The notes under the pieces are model-generated. The model had not been told where the DNA came from. It worked only from the letters and a program-made list of their open reading frames with translations, and ran no database searches. A DNA stretch of 28,844 bases from DAISLF01 sp964517345 (lineage in GTDB: Bacteria > Patescibacteriota > Gracilibacteria > Peribacterales > Peribacteraceae). The stretch is taken from NCBI GenBank assembly GCA_964517345.1, contig CAZFBZ010000013.1, positions 1-28,844 of the forward strand. Direction: 5' to 3'. This document shows, in pieces, positions 25,461 through 28,844 of this stretch. Numbering within the stretch: position 1 is the first letter of the stretch; each line of letters opens with the position of its first letter. The position numbers and the translations under genes were made by a program.

Positions 25461-25712
25461 TTACGCGGCCTTCTGGATGCGGTGGGATTCTGTCAGCACC
25501 TCATCAAGCAGGCGCAGAGCGAATTCCTCGGAGAGGCCGGATTGCCGGGCTTCCTCGCTCCACAGGACGCGGAGTTCGGCCTCGCGCTTCGCGTCGATGA
25601 CCTGTTTTTTGTAGCCCGTTGTCTGCGAGACAAGCAGGAAGCGGCGGCGCAGGAGCTGTAGCAGGCTGCGGTCGATAGCGTCGATTTCCTGGCGGATGTG
25701 GAGCAGGTTCAT
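25461..25712 (-). CDS. Monofunctional chorismate mutase, AroQ class
   Basis: Chorismate mutase converts chorismate to prephenate. This 83-residue protein is a complete three-helix AroQ-type domain: IRQEIDAIDRSLLQLLRRR in the first helix with the substrate-contacting Arg residues, YKKQVIDAKRE with the Lys and Asp-Arg-Glu pattern, and a final helix LLDEVLTESHRIQ. The ATG overlaps the aroC stop in ATGA, a classic coupled arrangement. It is not fused to prephenate dehydratase as in E. coli PheA but lies directly before it. Confidence 0.9.
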   Translation of the reverse strand: MNLLHIRQEIDAIDRSLLQLLRRRFLLVSQTTGYKKQVIDAKREAELRVLWSEEARQSGLSEEFALRLLDEVLTESHRIQKAA

Positions 25713-26716
25713 TTGCGGATGGGGAAAGAGGCGTATGCATGCTGGAGCAGTAGGCAGTCGGCGAGGACGAGCGCGACCATCGCTTCTGCGACCGGGATGA
25801 CGCGGGGGACAATGCACGGATCATGGCGGCCCTGCTTGGCCGTTTCGCCGACGGACGACGCGGGCTTGATGCTCACGGTGAGCACCAGGTCGTCGCCTGT
25901 GGAGATGCCGCCAAGAATGCCGCCAAAATTTTCGGGGTTCGTCACGTAGTCCTGTCCGTGCATCCCGGCCGTCGCAAAGCCCGCGCCGTAGCTGAAGCCC
26001 GTCACGGCACCGATGCTCATAATGCCGTCCGCGAGCCGTTCCTTGAGTTTCCGGAAGACCGGGTCGCCCAGGCTCTTGGGTGGCTTCTGCACGCGGATCT
26101 GGATCAGGCCACCGACCGAGTTTCCCTCCTGTTTCAGTTTCAGGATCGTCGCTTCCATCTCTTTAGCGACTGCCGGGTCCGCGCAGCGCACGGGGTTTCG
26201 TTCGATCGTGTCGGGCAGGAATGTCTTCGCCTCATGCGCGCCGATTGTAATGGTGTGTCCGATGATGCGCGTCTCCGGTGGCAGGAGCTTGCGCGCCACC
26301 ACGCCCGCGATCACCCGCGCCACCGTTTCGCGGCCCGACGAGCGCCCGCCGCCGCGATGATCGCGGTGTCCGTACTTCTCGGCGTAGGTCTGGTCCGCAT
26401 GTCCGGCCCGGTATTCCAGGCGCAACCGCTCGTAATCCTCTGAGCGCTGGTTGACGTTGCGGACGATCACGGCGATGGGCATGCCCGTGGTCTTGTCTTC
26501 AAAGACACCTGAGAGAATTTCCGGAGCGTCGTCCTCTTTGCGCGCGGTCGTGACCGCGCTCTGGCCGGGGCGCCGCCGCGCGAGCTCCGGGAGAAAATCC
26601 TCCACGGTCAGCGGGATGCCCGCCGGGCAGCCGTCGATGACGACGCCGAGGGCGGGGCCGTGCGATTCGCCGAAGGTGGTGATGCGGAGAAGATCTCCGA
26701 AGGAGTTGCTGGCCAT
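25709..26716 (-). CDS. aroC: Chorismate synthase
   Basis: Chorismate synthase uses reduced FMN to turn EPSP into chorismate, the last shikimate step. The 335-residue protein carries all family signatures: FGESHGPALGVVIDG near the N terminus, YGHRDHRGGGRSSGRETVAR (about 114-133), the central GFSYGAGFATAG, and GRHDPCIVPRVIPVAEAM near the C terminus. It starts three bases after the aroDE stop and overlaps chorismate mutase by four bases, so the three are expressed together. Nothing looks degraded. Confidence 0.97.
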   Translation of the reverse strand: MASNSFGDLLRITTFGESHGPALGVVIDGCPAGIPLTVEDFLPELARRRPGQSAVTTARKEDDAPEILSGVFEDKTTGMPIAVIVRNVNQRSEDYERLRLEYRAGHADQTYAEKYGHRDHRGGGRSSGRETVARVIAGVVARKLLPPETRIIGHTITIGAHEAKTFLPDTIERNPVRCADPAVAKEMEATILKLKQEGNSVGGLIQIRVQKPPKSLGDPVFRKLKERLADGIMSIGAVTGFSYGAGFATAGMHGQDYVTNPENFGGILGGISTGDDLVLTVSIKPASSVGETAKQGRHDPCIVPRVIPVAEAMVALVLADCLLLQHAYASFPIRK

Positions 26717-26719
26717 AAC

Positions 26720-28081
26720 TCAGGCGGGAAAGGAGGAAGAAAGACGCTGACGCAAAACGGAGACGGCTGCGGGGGACGCAGCATACCCGTGAAAGAGGCG
26801 GAATTGTTCCAGCGCCTGTTCGATGAGCATCGGCAGGCCGTCGTGTGTCGCGTAGCCCAGGCGCTTGGCGTCCGCGAGGAACTTGGTGTCGCGGGCGTAG
26901 CGCAGATCGATGGCTATCGCGTCCTCACGGGGCGGAGGCAGCGGGATCGACACATCGTCGGTGACGGCGCAGACGATCACATGAGGCGTCGTGAGCGCGA
27001 GGGTCTCCACTCCTGCTGTTCCCACGTCGAAGCGGTCGCGCAGATCCGCGCATGCGCCGGGATTGCGGGCGTGTACGGTGATCGTGGACGCTTCGGCCTG
27101 GCGGCACGCTTCAATGACGGCCGGCACCACGCCGCCGGATCCGACGATCGCCACGGTTTTGCGCGGGCGCAGGGCATAGCCGCGCAGGAAACCCGCGACA
27201 TCGGTGTTATAGCCCACCCAGCCGTCCGGATGCCGGACGACCGTATTGGCCGCGCCGAGCGTGCTGACGAGCGGATCGGCGTCATCCAGCGCGCCGACGA
27301 TGTCGCGCTTCCACGGCGACGTCACCGAGAATCCGGCGACGCCCATCGCCGTCAGATGCTTCCACGCGTCCTGCAGATCATCCGTCGGAAAGAGTCCGAA
27401 TGCGGCATCGATGCCGCTTTTGGCATTGAGGGTGTTGTGAATGAGCGGGCTGAGGCTCTGCGTGATGTGCATGCCGCCGAGCAGGCCGAAGAGCGCGGGA
27501 GTTGTGCAGTGGCCGACGGTCGCGTACTCGCGCAGCGGGATCTGCCCCGGCGCCGCGTGTTCGCCCTCGTCCAGATAGGTGTAGGTCAGCGCGTTACGCA
27601 GGGGCGAGAGCAGGCGGTGGAGATGCGCCTTGAGGCCCATGCCGAGGATGACCGTCTTGTCGTCGGATTTTTGCGATACCTGGAAGGCGGTCAGGATCTC
27701 CAGATCCTCATACGTGTTGATGGTCACGGCGATCTTGTGGATGACAGCACCGGTTGCGCGCAGTCGGTCCATGAGCCCTTTCAATTCCTCCAACGATGGC
27801 GTGCCCTGATGGTCGTGATAGCTGCGGATGAGCTTTGCGCCTGCCGGAACGGCCAGTTCTTCGCCCAGTTCCAGATCCACATAGGCGGCTGTATGGCGAT
27901 TCACAAAGGCCTGGCCCGCGCCGCGCGGCGAGAGAAGCAGCGGCAATTCGGAGGCGAACGCAGAGACATGCGGCGTCTTGTCGCCGCGGATCTCGATCAG
28001 CGCCGCGCCCGCGGTCTTCGCCCGCTTCGCGTAGGCGACCGGGTCTTTGGCAGCCGATGGCGGCAAAGTCACCACGAACAT
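26720..28081 (-). CDS. aroDE: Fused 3-dehydroquinate dehydratase / shikimate dehydrogenase
   Basis: This 453-residue bifunctional protein catalyses steps three and four of the shikimate pathway. Residues 1-190 form a type I dehydroquinate dehydratase with IEIRGD, the SYHD histidine at 89 and Schiff-base Lys116 in HKIAVTIN. Residues 195-450 form shikimate dehydrogenase: QSLSPLIHN with the shikimate-binding serines (209, 211), SVTSPWKRD with Lys258, GYNTD with Asp294 and the NADP loop GSGGVVP (314-320). Similar AroD-AroE fusions occur in plants and Chlamydia. The ATG overlaps the upstream aroA-aroK reading frame by 13 bases, indicating an operon. Confidence 0.95.
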   Translation of the reverse strand: MFVVTLPPSAAKDPVAYAKRAKTAGAALIEIRGDKTPHVSAFASELPLLLSPRGAGQAFVNRHTAAYVDLELGEELAVPAGAKLIRSYHDHQGTPSLEELKGLMDRLRATGAVIHKIAVTINTYEDLEILTAFQVSQKSDDKTVILGMGLKAHLHRLLSPLRNALTYTYLDEGEHAAPGQIPLREYATVGHCTTPALFGLLGGMHITQSLSPLIHNTLNAKSGIDAAFGLFPTDDLQDAWKHLTAMGVAGFSVTSPWKRDIVGALDDADPLVSTLGAANTVVRHPDGWVGYNTDVAGFLRGYALRPRKTVAIVGSGGVVPAVIEACRQAEASTITVHARNPGACADLRDRFDVGTAGVETLALTTPHVIVCAVTDDVSIPLPPPREDAIAIDLRYARDTKFLADAKRLGYATHDGLPMLIEQALEQFRLFHGYAASPAAVSVLRQRLSSSFPA

Positions 28082-28844
28082 CGTGCGCGGAGCTTGCGGG
28101 TGAGATACGAGGCGTGCCCGCCGAACGGGATCGACGCGGGCAATTCGAGATCGGCGACCGACGCGTAGAGTGGCGTGCGTTTTTTGAGGATCATGGGGAC
28201 TTCGCGCTCCAGCGGCATGTCGGTGAGTGCGGGGCGGTTCAGTTTCTTCAGGCGTTCGACCATATCCTTCTCGCGCACCTGCATCCAGATAACAGTCGCG
28301 TGTTTTTTCAGCAGCTCGCGCACGCGCGGCGTTTCGATCGCGCCGCCGCCGAGAGCCGTCACGAATCCGGGGCGCAGGCAGGCTTCCACGGCGTCGGCTT
28401 CTTTCACGCGGAAGGCCTCCCAGCTGTTCTTTTCCACGAACGCACGGATGTCACCGTGCTCGGCCGAGAAGACTTTGTCGGTATCCACATGTTTCAGTTT
28501 CAGCCTTCGCGCGAGCTGGCGCGCGAGGTTGGATTTGCCGCAGCCGCGCATGCCGACGATGGCGATGCTGCGAGAGCTCTTCGTCACCGTCTCCAGATCC
28601 ACGAAGAAGCGCGGGTAACTCTTGGACACGCATTCCGGGTGCCGGATGCGGATCCCGTCGTGCAGGCAGCCCAGGATCGCGAAGGCCATCGCCATGCGGT
28701 GGTCGTCGTGCGGGTCGAGCGTCGCGTCGCGCAGGCCCGATTTTCCGCTGATGACCAGCCCGTCCGGACGTTCCGCGATCACGATGCCGGTCTTCGAGAG
28801 TTCCTTGGTGATGACAGCGAGCCGGTCACACTCCTTCAGGCGCA
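28069..28844 (-). CDS. aroA-aroK: EPSP synthase C-terminus fused to shikimate kinase (start outside window)
   Basis: The frame is open to the window edge, so the N-terminal part of EPSP synthase is missing. The visible 258 residues begin with the AroA segment RLKECDRLAVITKEL, then DPHDDHRMAMAFAI and the terminal VSKSYPRFFVDL. Without a stop it runs into a shikimate kinase domain of about 165 residues with P-loop GMRGCGKS, VDTDKVF, the FRVKEADA helix and LGGGAIE. Together they catalyse the kinase step and the EPSP step that follow AroE. The GTG at 28782 is internal to AroA and is not a start. The junction is about 70 residues into the visible part. Confidence 0.92.
   Translation of the reverse strand, partial: RLKECDRLAVITKELSKTGIVIAERPDGLVISGKSGLRDATLDPHDDHRMAMAFAILGCLHDGIRIRHPECVSKSYPRFFVDLETVTKSSRSIAIVGMRGCGKSNLARQLARRLKLKHVDTDKVFSAEHGDIRAFVEKNSWEAFRVKEADAVEACLRPGFVTALGGGAIETPRVRELLKKHATVIWMQVREKDMVERLKKLNRPALTDMPLEREVPMILKKRTPLYASVADLELPASIPFGGHASYLTRKLRARCSW

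Noticed and set aside
26660..28168. 502-codon plus-strand frame opposite aroC/aroDE
   Set aside because: Arg/Gly/Val-rich shadow of well-identified aro genes.

Overview
The window is GC-rich bacterial chromosome with a standard code (TGA is used as a stop throughout) and about 27 tightly packed genes. I see no rRNA, tRNA, CRISPR array, transposon or phage gene. The gene content is that of a small free-standing genome: fused shikimate genes, a proton-pumping pyrophosphatase, a short ComEC, leaderless promoters and almost no spacers. This would suit a candidate-phyla (Patescibacteria/CPR) lineage such as Peregrinibacteria/Peribacteria. That placement is inference only; no marker gene here settles it.

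Layout. 1-1385: the tail of an unknown charged protein, a small membrane protein and an AT-rich spacer. 1386-5594: pyrimidine genes pyrK, pyrD and pyrG (all minus strand), with an unknown plus-strand gene between pyrD and pyrG. 5684-11822: an unusual island containing an unknown protein, a URC1-type GTP-cyclohydrolase-II homologue, two divergent TrpF-like TIM-barrel paralogues, a RibD-like deaminase/reductase and a second GTP-cyclohydrolase-II-like protein. No ribB, ribH or ribE accompanies them, so this does not look like a riboflavin operon. 11879-14713: a YtxH-like membrane protein and a UvrC whose nuclease domain carries a large acetyltransferase-like insertion. 14881-21011: membrane pyrophosphatase, unknown gene, AIM24/TIGR00266 protein, SGNH-hydrolase lipoprotein, Sel1-repeat lipoprotein and a membrane-anchored methyltransferase. 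20941-28844: a long minus-strand run, aroA-aroK fusion (cut by the window edge), aroD-aroE fusion, aroC, chorismate mutase, pheA, class I aminotransferase, ksgA, comEC. It covers most of the late shikimate pathway and the branch to phenylalanine.

How the genes work together. PyrD and PyrK form the NAD-linked dihydroorotate dehydrogenase, and PyrG makes CTP. The island next to them holds enzymes homologous to ones that open GTP or process uracil nucleotides, plus sugar-phosphate-isomerase folds, so a nucleotide-derived pathway is likely but its product is unknown. The aro block feeds chorismate to prephenate, phenylpyruvate and phenylalanine.

Expression signals. Many start codons lie only 6-9 bases after a good -10 box with a TTGxxx-like -35 box, and Shine-Dalgarno sequences are essentially absent, which suggests leaderless mRNAs as a common mode. 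Convergent genes often abut or overlap at their stops.
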